From Mactromeris polynyma (taxonomy: Eukaryota > Mollusca > Bivalvia > Venerida > Mactridae), in assembly GCA_032209605.1 (NCBI GenBank), contig JASFXZ010000004.1:806001-870000 (forward strand): 64,000 bases of DNA, written 5' to 3'. The notes below the pieces were generated by a model. The model searched no databases. It worked only from the letters and a program-made list of their open reading frames with translations, and had not been told where the DNA came from. The translations under genes and the position numbers were made by a program. This document shows positions 31,834 through 42,853 of this stretch, one piece after another; position 1 is the stretch's first letter, and the number at the start of each line of letters is the position of its first letter.

Positions 31834-34800
31834 AATAGGAAACTATAGTTTGTAAATATACTATGAGTCAATACAAACTTATATACACGGTTCGTTTTAG
31901 CTGGGTGATTGTAGGATAAGTGTGTAAGGCTTTTCAATAAAGATATGTCAATATAGGTCCATGAATATTTGGAAAATACCAGTAAACACTTCGAATCAAT
32001 GTACGATTTAGATATGTCTAGCCACAGTTTGTCCAATAAGTGCGATTGAATATGTTGCTTTGGACGTTTGAATTAACGAACAAGCATGTTCATCGTAGAG
32101 TCTGCGACAAAAGAAGTAAATGGATATAAATTAAAAAAGCTCTTTAAACGGCGCTGCATCTTTAGTAATATCGATGGGGGTAAGCTAAACTTGTTTCCAC
32201 AGCAATATTATTGAAAATAAATACCAAAGTATGGGGTGGTCAGTCTACAAATTCTGTGTCATTGTTCATGAATAGTGTTCATATATCAAAACAATCTCTC
32301 ACGAAATATGTGATCTATTACTTTTGACAATGTTTTAAGTTATATAATGCATCTATATCATCATATAGGTTTAATCGAATGCCGTGTATCGTCAATGTCA
32401 GGAATATTAGGCGACTGAGTAAAACCTTCAACCAGGTTTAAACACCCAGTGGTGTTTTTGTAAGACGTTCAATGGCAGTTTCTATTTTCCATCTGCAGTT
32501 ATATTTGTGTATTATAACCCTTTTTAGTTAGTTCGCTTTGCAGTTTTTTATGTTTAAATGTTCATGTTTTCTCATGCTTTATAAAGCGTGACCTGCGATA
32601 ATTACAATTCATATATAGGCATTTATTGGAGCAACTGTTTTTTGTTCGATTACGTGGGTAAGTTTATTTGTAATAAAAAAAAATTGGGGTTTGGAGAAAT
32701 AAAAGTAAAGTAAGCATTGCACTTAATGTACCGTACCTTGTTAAGGTTTAGATAGTGTTTTGCTACTGCCCATCTTTCCATTTCAGTCAGTCTCTAATCA
32801 ATTTAAGCTTAAATCCAATCACGTTGTACGTCATACTACTGTCTTTGCTTCGTTTTCGGAAAGACAAAAGTGTGTTTACAGTCATATTTTCCCAAGCTAA
32901 TTGGTTATTCTTAATTCAAAAGATGTCTAGACTTAACATTATTTAGAACTTGGACAATATGTGCCTATTTAACCATTCTTTTTTATAACCGATGCATATA
33001 TTGATGTTTAAAATATTTAATTCCTAGTCTCACGAATATAATATGTGTACATTCATCATATATACATTGATATTTGTTCCGTTGATATTAGTAAATCATG
33101 TTTGTTTTGTTTTGTTAAAACTGTATATACTGTTCTGCTCTCCAACTTGGAGGAAATAAACGTATCTACATGTAACTGTTATGAAGTTGGGGTTTATTAG
33201 CATTATTAATTGATGCAAAACTCGTTACGCCAAAATAAGTTTAATAGTTACATTTTATGTACTTTCTACCAATAATTGAATAATAGACCAGTAAAATGTT
33301 GAGCTGAAACAAGAATATAAGACTTTCTTATTTAAACATTTATCATTTGGACTTGTTTGTGAATACCAGTAGTATAGGGGCCGCTTTAGGGCACGCGGCC
33401 ATTTTGTTTGGTGGGTTATAAGTCAATAATCGATACTATAAAGCCCTTTGGCTTATAGACGAGGTTGAACAAAGAGCAGATCACCCGCGCTCATCACGCA
33501 AGATTTAGCCTTACAGCTATGGTCATTAAATAAATTCGTGTAAAATGGTATTGTAACACGCGATTTTTCTACTCTAATTATAAAACGGTTGGTGTTCTGA
33601 ATGGTTAACCAATGAAAAAAAACATATGTTATTATGCCCGCCATTTTTAAACAGGCCTGTGACAACGGAAGGTACGGATCAAAGAAAATTAAACGTAGTA
33701 CAAATAGTGATTTTACCTGTCATACTGTAGCAACTTATTCTCTCTCTCCTAAAGCAGACGATAGTATACCGTTCAACTTCAGTGCACAACGTTTGATATG
33801 TCACACTAGTACATACCGAGTCGTTATACACTACGATAATAGGTTTACACTTCTTTAAGAAGATAACACAATTAAGTACTGTTTAACTGAATTTATTGAC
33901 AGCGTTCAACTATATACAACACTCATACAATATGATTCACATGTATATTTTTACAAATGCATCAAATATAATAGTAAAACAATAATTAAAAAGTAAATGT
34001 ACAGTCAATGCAAATCTTTAGCTCTTATCCAACTGTTAAATATGTGCCGATTAAAATTCCACTTGAAACATACACGTCATTAATTTTATATAAATAGTTT
34101 AATTAGTTTTGTTTAAACTGCGCATGCGCGCAGTCAGTTTTGTATATTTTGTATTATTGGTATTTCACAATCACCATGTAAGTATGTATAAGTCGAAGCC
34201 CACGGTAGTGACTCATCAGATCACTTATTTTAAACCTACCAACGAAAATCGCCATCTTTGAACTGGATTGTCTATTATTTAACATTCAACAATCTAAATG
34301 GCAGATCATAATTCTGTTCATATGTTTCAATTCCTTCAAGTACTTACGTATTATTCTAGATTGTCAGACACCAAAGTCCATAATGTCACGGGCTGACAGA
34401 CGAAGATTGCGGGAATGATAATATGTCGTTGTTTTGCATGAATAATCATTCATAATCTGTACAATGAGGTTCTTTATATTAACTTCATAACGCCTGTTTT
34501 GGTCTTTGTGCGGTATTCACAGTATTTATCAATATGTATTGAGTCGGACCGTTATAAAGTGTTATGGATTTGTTAAATGTCTGGGTATTTATGTTATTGT
34601 TTTGGTAATTAAAATGAATAATTTCTAAAGATTTAACATTCATAAAGGCTTGTATCATTATTGGAGTTGATTTTGGCGATAGTTTGTACTGATACAAAAT
34701 GTACATATAAATACTTATAAAGTACAGTTAAATCTTCCATTGACTGGACCTTCTAAACCAAGGCATGTCAAAAACACTAAACACATGTGTGTGGCCATCT

Positions 34801-35553
34801 TAACATAGAGGTTGTAACATAAGAATATATCACTGGTTCTAGGAACAGAGAGCAAAATCCGGGGTGAGAGTTACAAAATGTACTGTATTGTCATTTCCTC
34901 ATTCTGGTCAAAAACAGTTACCCGAGAAACGGATATTTCCATCCGCACATTAAGCCAGAGATAGATTCTTTTTCTTGCATACCTTTTTTAAGAAGACGAG
35001 ATTAAATAAAATGACAGACGTTCAGATGGCTGCTTTCTTATAGTAATGTGTGATTCCACAAATACATTTAAGTTATTATTCGCAGTTAATATGACGTCAT
35101 TACGTTACATCATCAGCAATACTCAGCCTACACAGGGGGAGTAAGATAGCTTGACAACATCAGTGTTGACCAGGGAAACTCTGGTCTGGTATGAAAGAAA
35201 TACTAATCTATATACCAGTTAACATGTAAACAATATTATTTTTGGAATGACATGATAACAAACATGTATATGCCATGATATTATAACATATATGGCACAT
35301 TTGTGAACAACACAGGTGTACAAGTCAGTAGTACTGCAACATTATTTCATATAAATGATGCATATACAATTACATGACGTGTCACATAGATAACAGTATA
35401 CATGTATATAAAGGCAACACTTGTAAATATTGAATTAAGTGCTCAAATATTAATGGTTATTAAATTTAGTGATGAACGGATATATTTTTTGTTTACCACC
35501 AAACATATTTTATGTTTAAAATTAAGATATATAGATATAAAATTTACCACTAA
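31834..35553. other. Non-coding right part of block X, copy 1
   Basis: About 3.7 kb with no recognised gene; the short open frames are the same in both copies and have no domain. Near 34118 there is an NRF1-like palindrome (listed separately). It ends at the Ngaro insertion site. Confidence 0.45.
34119..34132. promoter_or_regulatory. NRF1-like palindrome (possible promoter site)
   Basis: TGCGCATGCGCGCA stands out in AT-rich DNA and matches the NRF1 binding pattern. A YY1-like CGCCATCTT lies about 130 bp downstream, and an ATG about 50 bp beyond that opens a short frame (MADHNSVHMFQFLQ) ending at a GTACTT that could be a donor. Together they could mark a first exon, but no downstream exon was found. 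Repeated in copy 2 near 53650. Confidence 0.25.
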
Positions 35554-35562
35554 AATTAAATA

Positions 35563-35813
35563 ATACAAATTATTTTCAGAATTAAAATAATTTCATTTAT
35601 TTTTTCAAAGATACCTCATCTAAGTTACTGCTGTCTACGCTCTAGCATTTTGGATCGTGAAATGTTACGCTTGGTTACTTAGCGCTGGTTACCGCATTAT
35701 ACAATGTACGGTATGGCTTAGACCAGGTCGCAAACGCAAGTTTATATAAAGAGAAACCCGAGGCAGCTCTAACACACGTTCATTCGACACGCCGACAAGT
35801 TGGTCATTTGTTA
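35563..35813 (+). repeat. Split direct repeat A1
   Basis: 251 bp matching 40929-41179 base for base as far as read. It runs from just after AATTAAATA to CATTTGTTA, 20 bp before the gag ATG, and so should contain the promoter and leader of the element. Confidence 0.9.
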
Positions 35814-35833
35814 GACAATTTTATCAAAAAGAA

Positions 35834-36913
35834 ATGCCACGTGGAGGTAGGAGACCGCAGCCAGCGGCTAGGAGAGTTCTGCGGAACAGAGTGGTGGAAG
35901 AACACCAGGTAAACAACGACATACGTGGCAGGGGAAGAAAAAGGCGAGTGGAAGAAGTTGTCAACACGGTGGACGAGAGAGTGGAACCAGCTGAAGCAGG
36001 TAGGCAGAATGTTATAGATTTTGAACAAATTCTGCAACCTAATGTTAATATGCAATGTGCTAATGTTGATATGTGTATGTCTAACAATGCATTGACGGGG
36101 TGTGGCGACGCGAATCAAGCAGTAACGTCTGGGAATTGTTCCCATTGTCATGGTGGGCAACATAATATGTTAAACAATGCTTCTATTAACAGCAATCAAA
36201 TGAACAATATTCGTTTAGCTGATGATGATTTAGCAGCCCATGTGCCCACATCACTCAAACTTAAAATTTGCAAGGGTGAATACATAAATTTAGCTTTGTT
36301 ATTGAAAGGAGCGTGTGAATTGTCAGAATTTTGTAAGGGCACGGTTTTCAAATTAAACAGTGATGGGAACATAGAAGCTGCTCAAAAAGAATGTAAAGAT
36401 CAAATTCAAGGTATTGAAAAATGGACTAACGCTTTCATCATTTATGCTTCAATCTACCTATCTAATCACTCAGACAAAGTTTATGAAATGTTACATTATG
36501 TGTATAACATAAGAGATTGCGCTGCACGCCAAGGTGGTCTGGCGTGGCGAACCTACGACGAACAATTTCGTCTGAGGCAAGCCGTCGCCACAGCATCATG
36601 GTCGAAAATTAACAACGATTTATGGTGGCGCTGTATACAGGTCAGGTCACCTTCCAGAACCTCAACAAATCCCCCAAAGTTCACGTGTCACGATTTTAAC
36701 GCGGGTAAATGTGTGTGGCCTAATTGTAGATTTACACATGCTTGCGCGACATGTTCCGGTCCCCACGCAGAGGTTAATTGCCCGGATATGAGCTCACAAA
36801 ATAGAAAACCTTGGGGGGAACGTTTTCCCACCAGAACACATTCCTTTCGTGGCAGGGGCCATAACTCAAACTTTAGAGGACGGGGCCACTACAGGGGCCA
36901 ATTTAGAAAGTAA
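35834..36913 (+). CDS. Ngaro gag-like protein with CCCH finger
   Basis: A 359-residue frame with an ATG 20 bp after A1. The start is basic (RGGRRPQPAARR). The C-terminal third has a CCCH finger at about 285-302 (C-x7-C-x4-C-x3-H, with CVWPNCRFTH) followed by CATC and a further His/Cys pair. The end is an RG-rich tail (FRGRGH repeated), a usual RNA-binding signature. This is the place and shape of DIRS/Ngaro ORF1. It ends one base before the ATG of the RT frame. Confidence 0.8.
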   Translation: MPRGGRRPQPAARRVLRNRVVEEHQVNNDIRGRGRKRRVEEVVNTVDERVEPAEAGRQNVIDFEQILQPNVNMQCANVDMCMSNNALTGCGDANQAVTSGNCSHCHGGQHNMLNNASINSNQMNNIRLADDDLAAHVPTSLKLKICKGEYINLALLLKGACELSEFCKGTVFKLNSDGNIEAAQKECKDQIQGIEKWTNAFIIYASIYLSNHSDKVYEMLHYVYNIRDCAARQGGLAWRTYDEQFRLRQAVATASWSKINNDLWWRCIQVRSPSRTSTNPPKFTCHDFNAGKCVWPNCRFTHACATCSGPHAEVNCPDMSSQNRKPWGERFPTRTHSFRGRGHNSNFRGRGHYRGQFRK

Positions 36914-36914
36914 A

Positions 36915-38594
36915 ATGTCGGAACATGGTGACCAGCAAAATGATACCGTACCTGTTGAAACTATTTGTAGCTTAGCAAAAACGCCTGTTAAAGTGGAGGT
37001 GCTGAAACGCTATTTAGCTTTTTATGATAAGACTGAAGCGATTTTTCTTTTAAATGGTTTCACAAACTGCTTTCCGGTTCAATACACGGGACCACGTGGT
37101 CCGCGGGATGCAAATAATTTACGTTCGACTGTTTTAAACCCGGAATTAATTAAAACCCAAATTGAGAAAGAAGTAAACGCGGGTAGAGTTGCTGGACCGT
37201 TTAACAAACGTCCATTACCAAATTTAATGGTGTGCCCGATAGGTCTGGTACCCAAAAAAGCCCCGGGCGAATACAGAATGATCCACCATTTGTCTTATCC
37301 ACCGGGAGAGTCAGTGAATGACTACATCGACCCAGCCATCTGCTCGGTACAATATACGAGCTTTGACGAAGCTGTTAAAATGGTTCAAAATCTAGGACAC
37401 AAATGTAAACTATTTAAATCAGATATTAAAAGTGCATATCGGCTAATACCAATTATTCCCGCGGACTTCGAATTACTTGGTTTTTCCTTTAATAAACAAT
37501 TCTATTTCGACAAAGCACTTCCGTTCGGTGCTTCTATAAGCTGTATAACGTTTGAAAGGTTTGCCAGATTCCTAGAATTTTGCGTTAAATCGAAATTAAA
37601 GTCAGCCAATTTAATACACTACTTAGACGATTTTCTTGGGGGGGACAAAACATCAGAACTATGTACTCGAGCAATGAACATTTTTCAAAATACTATGTCG
37701 GAATTGGGAGTCCCACTAGCGACAGATAAGACGGAAGGTCCATCCGAAGTTTTAGTGTTTTTGGGTCTAGAACTGGATTCGAAACAGATGGTGGTGAGAA
37801 TTCCGAGTTCGAAACTTCAGGAAGTTATCGAGAAAATCAGAGAAATCCTGTCGCACGCCAAAACGACACTTAAAAAGATGCAATCCTTGATTGGTTCCTT
37901 GAATTTTTGTTGCAGGGCAATTGTCGTCGGCCGTCCTTTTTCACGTAGGTTGATAAACTCCATTATTGGTCTTAGCAAACCACACCATCATATCAGGGTA
38001 AAAAACGAAATCCGGCTTGACTTATGCATGTGGCTACTATTTTTAACTCAATTTAACGGTGTGTCAGTTTTCCACGAAAAATTCTGGGTTACAAACGATG
38101 ATATGGAGCTGTTCTCTGACAGCGCAGGGGGTAATAACTTAGGATTAGGTATTTATTATCGCGGTCATTGGTGCCAAGCCAAATGGCCAGAATCTTGGCG
38201 GGCACGCGGTCTTATGTCAGACATAACGGTCCTTGAGCTATTCCCGATATTAGTATCAGTGTTCATTTGGGGATCGGAGTTAATTAACAAGAAAATAAGA
38301 TTTAATTGCGATAACATGGCAGTGGTAAACATTTTGAATAAATTATCATCTAAGTCAGAGTTAGTTATGCGTCTTATTAGACTTTTGACCTTGCATTGTA
38401 TGAAACTAAATATTGTTATCAAGGCAACCCATATCCCGGGTCGTTACAATGACATCTGTGACGCTTTATCTCGTTTTCAGTTAACCAGATTCAGAGAGCT
38501 GGCTCCGGAGGCAGACCCGCATCCTTGTCAAGTCCCAGAATTTCTATGGAACGTATTCGATATAGAGCTAGAACACTGTTACAGTCTGGGATAG
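36915..38594 (+). CDS. Ngaro reverse transcriptase and RNase H
   Basis: The frame is open from 36849, but the first ATG (MSEHGDQ, 36915) lies one base after the gag stop and is the likelier start. RT blocks are clear: GLVPKK and YRMIHHLS, FKSDIKSAYRLIP (first Asp), LPFGAS, and HYLDDFLGG with the catalytic Asp pair. RNase H follows (ELFSDSAGG, later FNCDNMAV) and ends with IPGRYNDICDALSR. No stop interrupts it. The frame overlaps the next gene by about 50-70 bp. The protein should copy the element RNA into DNA. Confidence 0.9.
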   Translation: MSEHGDQQNDTVPVETICSLAKTPVKVEVLKRYLAFYDKTEAIFLLNGFTNCFPVQYTGPRGPRDANNLRSTVLNPELIKTQIEKEVNAGRVAGPFNKRPLPNLMVCPIGLVPKKAPGEYRMIHHLSYPPGESVNDYIDPAICSVQYTSFDEAVKMVQNLGHKCKLFKSDIKSAYRLIPIIPADFELLGFSFNKQFYFDKALPFGASISCITFERFARFLEFCVKSKLKSANLIHYLDDFLGGDKTSELCTRAMNIFQNTMSELGVPLATDKTEGPSEVLVFLGLELDSKQMVVRIPSSKLQEVIEKIREILSHAKTTLKKMQSLIGSLNFCCRAIVVGRPFSRRLINSIIGLSKPHHHIRVKNEIRLDLCMWLLFLTQFNGVSVFHEKFWVTNDDMELFSDSAGGNNLGLGIYYRGHWCQAKWPESWRARGLMSDITVLELFPILVSVFIWGSELINKKIRFNCDNMAVVNILNKLSSKSELVMRLIRLLTLHCMKLNIVIKATHIPGRYNDICDALSRFQLTRFRELAPEADPHPCQVPEFLWNVFDIELEHCYSLG

Positions 38595-39445
38595 CACCCA
38601 ACACTCAATCAACATATACAACCGCGGTTAATACATTCGATAACTTCCGCGCTAGTTATAAGTTGAAGTTAGAGTGGCCTATACCAAGTCAACACATTAT
38701 CATGTTTATCGCGTTTAATTTTGAGAGGGGTCTGTCATCCAAGACTATTACCACTTATGTCGCGGGTCTCAATTATTTCCATAAAATTTACGGTTTTTAC
38801 GACATTGGAAAAATTTTCATTATAAGTAAACTGTTAGAAGGTTGTCGTAGAAACCGCGTAACACGGGACAACCGGGCACCACTGACCAAGTCGATCCTAA
38901 ATGATATATGCCGTTCACTACCACGAAATTGTTACAACGATTACGAGGCTAAATTATTCTCGGCCTTATTTACTTTGGCCTATTTCGGACTATTTAGAGT
39001 CAGCGAATTGGTTGCCCCATCAAAAACCCAAATTCAAAGAGTGATTCTTGTGTCCGACTTATCGCTTATTGACGATAAATATGCAATTGTTCGGTTACAT
39101 TATTTTAAAACGAATCAAACCGGAAACCAAGTCACTCTTAAAATACCAAAAGAGGGTAGTTGGTTGTGCCCAGTCAGAGCACTAGCTGTATTTTTGTCCC
39201 TCAGACCTAATGTTCAGGGCCCTTTGTTTATACATGCTAACGGTAGCCCTGTGACTAGAGCTCAATTCTCGCGGGTTTTAGCAAAGTGCGTACAGGGAAC
39301 CAACTTGCATAATGGTATGTGTTACAAATCACACAGTTTTAGGATTGGTAGAGCTACCGACTTGGCACTACAAGGTTTCTCATCAAGGGTAATAATGGAA
39401 CTGGGCCGATGGGCTTCTAGTTGTTATAAATTGTATATCCGATAG
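38546..39445 (+). CDS. Ngaro tyrosine recombinase
   Basis: A frame open from 38525, with an ATG at 38546 (MERIRYR), overlapping the RT frame. The N-terminal SAM-like part (TQSTYTTAVNTF) is followed by the catalytic domain: Arg in FRVSEL (158 of the open frame), HSFRIGR (His270, Arg273), Trp in GRWASS (296) and the nucleophile Tyr in LYIR (304). All R-H-R-Y residues are present, so it looks functional. Such enzymes insert a circular DNA copy by recombining a short core shared with the target, with no need for a target duplication. Here the core AATTAAATA fits that. Confidence 0.92.
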   Translation: MERIRYRARTLLQSGIAPNTQSTYTTAVNTFDNFRASYKLKLEWPIPSQHIIMFIAFNFERGLSSKTITTYVAGLNYFHKIYGFYDIGKIFIISKLLEGCRRNRVTRDNRAPLTKSILNDICRSLPRNCYNDYEAKLFSALFTLAYFGLFRVSELVAPSKTQIQRVILVSDLSLIDDKYAIVRLHYFKTNQTGNQVTLKIPKEGSWLCPVRALAVFLSLRPNVQGPLFIHANGSPVTRAQFSRVLAKCVQGTNLHNGMCYKSHSFRIGRATDLALQGFSSRVIMELGRWASSCYKLYIR

Positions 39446-39543
39446 AGGGCAGTCCCTAATAGGTAACGGACACGGATCAAACCCAATAATGACATAGTCT
39501 TTATATTAAGTCGTAGACACGCCATATTTAACTTCATCATAGT

Positions 39544-40120
39544 ATGTCTCTATGTTTAGATGTATGGATTCTGGGAGACTCGATACCGTATTGGGCCGGG
39601 GTTCAGGCAGCAGTCACTGGAAAACCAAATCTCAACATTCCAGACAAGTCTATAGCATGGCTAGGTGTGAGAGGTTCAGGTTGGACATCCCTTCGCCGAG
39701 AAATAGAGACGAAAGTACTTCTCTCATCTCCTCCCAGTATGATAATTTTTAGTCTTGGGGGGAACAATTTAACAAGTATGTCTAACTTGGAAATAAAAGA
39801 TGCCATACGACAAGAGTTGTCATACCTGCGCGACGCATTCCCCGATACCACTCTGGTATGGATGGATATACTACAGAGGCGCGTCTGGGGGGGGTGCGTC
39901 GGGCGGGTATAAAGCTATTGAAAACAAACGCCAACGCGTGAATAGAATAGGCCGCCAGTTGGTCGGTGCAACAGGCAAATTCGAAATTGTAAAACCCGAT
40001 ATAGATTGTAAAACAGGATTTTTTCGTGCGGACGGTATTCATCTGAATGAAGTGGGTTTAGAGTTTTATTTGGATTACATTAAAGATGTTATATTAAAAA
40101 AGGCAGTTGATGGTCAATAG
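39544..40120 (+). pseudogene. Ngaro SGNH/GDSL hydrolase-like ORF (one frameshift)
   Basis: Two overlapping frames (39544-39912 and 39800-40120) form one SGNH hydrolase. The catalytic Ser is in WILGDSIPYW, the Gly block in GVRGSGW, the Asn block in SLGGNN, and the Asp-His pair in RADGIHLNEVG. The frames change in a run of eight G at 39887-39894, the sort of place where a base is gained or lost in the genome or in sequencing. Hydrolases of this family are known from some Ngaro elements; substrate and role are not known. Confidence 0.8.
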
Positions 40121-40218
40121 AATTTTTGGGGAATAAATTTAGCAATTTATCGTGGCGGGAAAAATTCTGTCGACCGGGAGGCGAGTGTATGTAATCAATT
40201 TTAGAAGGGTACTATTCC

Positions 40219-40928
40219 CGTGTCAGTCTTTGGCCTTGCATTGACTCGAATCGTGGTTCTATCCGCTGCTTGGGAACCCAGTAGTGAATGGGATTCACGA
40301 TTTGACGTTCAATGGACTGACGTGGTATTGTAGTTATCCCAGTGGTGTATGGGATTCACGTGTGACGTTCAATGAACCGAAGTGGTAATTGTAGTTATCC
40401 CAGTGGTGTATGGGATTCAAGTTTGACGTTCAATGAACCGAAGTGGTATTGTAGTTATCCCAGTAGTGTATGGGATTTGCGAATGTTGTATTCGTGGTTT
40501 ACTTGCCTTGCCTTACATCGACGCAGGTTACGGTTTCATTCACTTCTTGGGAACCCAGTAGTGGAGGGAATTTGTAATTTGACGCTCGATCGACCGAGGC
40601 TGGTTGGCGGTTACATTGGTGTGATAAATCAACTCGCCTGCGTACGGTTCACGCAGGGATATCCGAAGTGCATAGCAAAGGGGGGACATATTTGGCATAT
40701 CATATGACGTAGCTTATAAGTAAGGGCGATAGTCCGTTCCTTTCCGGTCGGCAGGGTTTTTCCACATAGACTAAACATGGGTACCCTGTTTAGTCACGAG
40801 CGGCCTACATAATCCACCATTAAATGTAATATATGAAAGTATCATATGAAAATATAATTTCCTATGGAAATCAATAAAAGAGGGTATTGTCGAAAGAATT
40901 GTTGTTTTATATATCGCGTAATTAAATA
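40219..40928 (+). repeat. Split direct repeat B1
   Basis: 710 bp matching B2 at 42144-42853 with about three differences (two near 40234, one near 40275). It contains three tandem units of about 60 bp (GTTATCCCAGTGGTGTATGG). The open frame at 40372-40707 repeats unchanged in B2 and has no domain; I do not call it a gene. It ends with AATTAAATA. Confidence 0.9.
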
Positions 40929-41179
40929 ATACAAATTATTTTCAGAATTAAAATAATTTCATTTATTTTTTCAAAGATACCTCATCTAAGTTACTGCTGT
41001 CTACGCTCTAGCATTTTGGATCGTGAAATGTTACGCTTGGTTACTTAGCGCTGGTTACCGCATTATACAATGTACGGTATGGCTTAGACCAGGTCGCAAA
41101 CGCAAGTTTATATAAAGAGAAACCCGAGGCAGCTCTAACACACGTTCATTCGACACGCCGACAAGTTGGTCATTTGTTA
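40929..41179 (+). repeat. Split direct repeat A2
   Basis: Second copy of A1, directly joined to B1 at AATTAAATA. This B1-A2 junction is what joining the two ends of a circle would give. Confidence 0.9.
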
Positions 41180-42143
41180 TCCCACCCGCCACACCCCAAA
41201 CGGTATATAATTTTAACACAGCGTTTGGTAATGGTACTATTAACGGGTCATGTTTAACCAGATATGTTATTCAGTTTTACTTTATATTACGGTAATGGTC
41301 CAATTGTTATTTTGCACATGTTTATATATGTGAACGTTTACTGCTTTCCATAGTATCTCCATTGCAGGATTTCAAATAACAGGGATACTAACTGTACTGC
41401 CATACAGAGAGAACATGGTTATAACAAGGGCGACACGAATGGAAGGAGGTTTAGAATAAACAGATTTCATCCACTATTCACCCTTGCTACAAGAGCGGGA
41501 ATACATGTGTACGGATAATTTTCACTGAAATTGTAATTAACGTGTTCAACTGAAGTCTGCAAATATAGCGTAGATGTGATCACCTGCTTGTTGACTTTTC
41601 TAACATTTCTCATGTATAACGGGACAGCGTGTGTGTGGTATTTGTGATTCTGTCAAAATCAAGTGTTTATTAAGTGACTTAGTGGATGTCGTGCCCTTCG
41701 ATTGAATAACTACAGACTCTCTGACATTATGGCAAATATGTAATTTGTGAACTTGTTTGTGAACTTATATGAAAATGTTTTATATATGTATTGATTTATA
41801 CTAGGGAACTGTTGAAAAGTGTTCTAACATTGTTAAATTAGTCGCTCTTGTCCATTGAGTGGGAAAGTTTGGTCGGCCGGGGGGCGAGCGGATGTTATCA
41901 ATTCCCTAGGGCTGCTATTTCCGGGTCGGGAACCCGACAGGAAATGGGCACCTCTGACCGGGAATCTAAATTGGGCTTTAATTAGGGGATGTACGTCGGA
42001 TATGTATCATACTGTTGATCAGTGAGTGGGTTCACTGTAAAGTAAGGTTTTGCCCATAGTACTTGGTAATTCCTACTGGTATTGCGTTGTATTGCGTTGT
42101 ATTGCGTTGCGTGGCATAGCTTGGTGTGTATTGCTTTATATTG
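41180..42143 (+). other. Spacer between A2 and B2 of the Ngaro element
   Basis: 964 bp with no gene seen. Near 42079-42110 the word ATTGCGTTGT repeats three times. Confidence 0.6.
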
Positions 42144-42853
42144 CGTGTCAGTCTTTGGTATTGCATTGACTCGAATCGTGGTTCTATCCGCTGCTTGGGA
42201 ACCCAATAGTGAATGGGATTCACGATTTGACGTTCAATGGACTGACGTGGTATTGTAGTTATCCCAGTGGTGTATGGGATTCACGTGTGACGTTCAATGA
42301 ACCGAAGTGGTAATTGTAGTTATCCCAGTGGTGTATGGGATTCAAGTTTGACGTTCAATGAACCGAAGTGGTATTGTAGTTATCCCAGTAGTGTATGGGA
42401 TTTGCGAATGTTGTATTCGTGGTTTACTTGCCTTGCCTTACATCGACGCAGGTTACGGTTTCATTCACTTCTTGGGAACCCAGTAGTGGAGGGAATTTGT
42501 AATTTGACGCTCGATCGACCGAGGCTGGTTGGCGGTTACATTGGTGTGATAAATCAACTCGCCTGCGTACGGTTCACGCAGGGATATCCGAAGTGCATAG
42601 CAAAGGGGGGACATATTTGGCATATCATATGACGTAGCTTATAAGTAAGGGCGATAGTCCGTTCCTTTCCGGTCGGCAGGGTTTTTCCACATAGACTAAA
42701 CATGGGTACCCTGTTTAGTCACGAGCGGCCTACATAATCCACCATTAAATGTAATATATGAAAGTATCATATGAAAATATAATTTCCTATGGAAATCAAT
42801 AAAAGAGGGTATTGTCGAAAGAATTGTTGTTTTATATATCGCGTAATTAAATA
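42144..42853 (+). repeat. Split direct repeat B2 (right end)
   Basis: Right end of the element, matching B1. After AATTAAATA (42845-42853) the host sequence resumes with AATGAAAAATAT, which in copy 2 follows the same nine bases directly. Confidence 0.9.

Larger units (their letters stand above)
35554..42853 (+). mobile_element. Ngaro-type tyrosine-recombinase retrotransposon (DIRS order)
   Basis: About 7.3 kb inserted into copy 1 of the tandem unit; the empty site is at 55087-55095. It has split direct repeats in the order A1 (35563-35813), genes, B1 (40219-40928), A2 (40929-41179), a spacer, B2 (42144-42853). Genes on the plus strand: gag, RT-RNase H, tyrosine recombinase, SGNH hydrolase. 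There is no integrase, no LTR pair and no methyltransferase seen. Split repeats plus a hydrolase ORF fit the Ngaro group. The nine bases AATTAAATA occur at both outer ends, at the B1-A2 junction and once in the empty site. Repeat pairs are almost identical, so insertion is recent. Confidence 0.92.

Noticed and set aside
40372..42632. Two identical 111-residue frames (40372-40707 and 42297-42632)
   Set aside because: They lie in the split direct repeats B1 and B2 and have no domain; their identity comes from the repeat.
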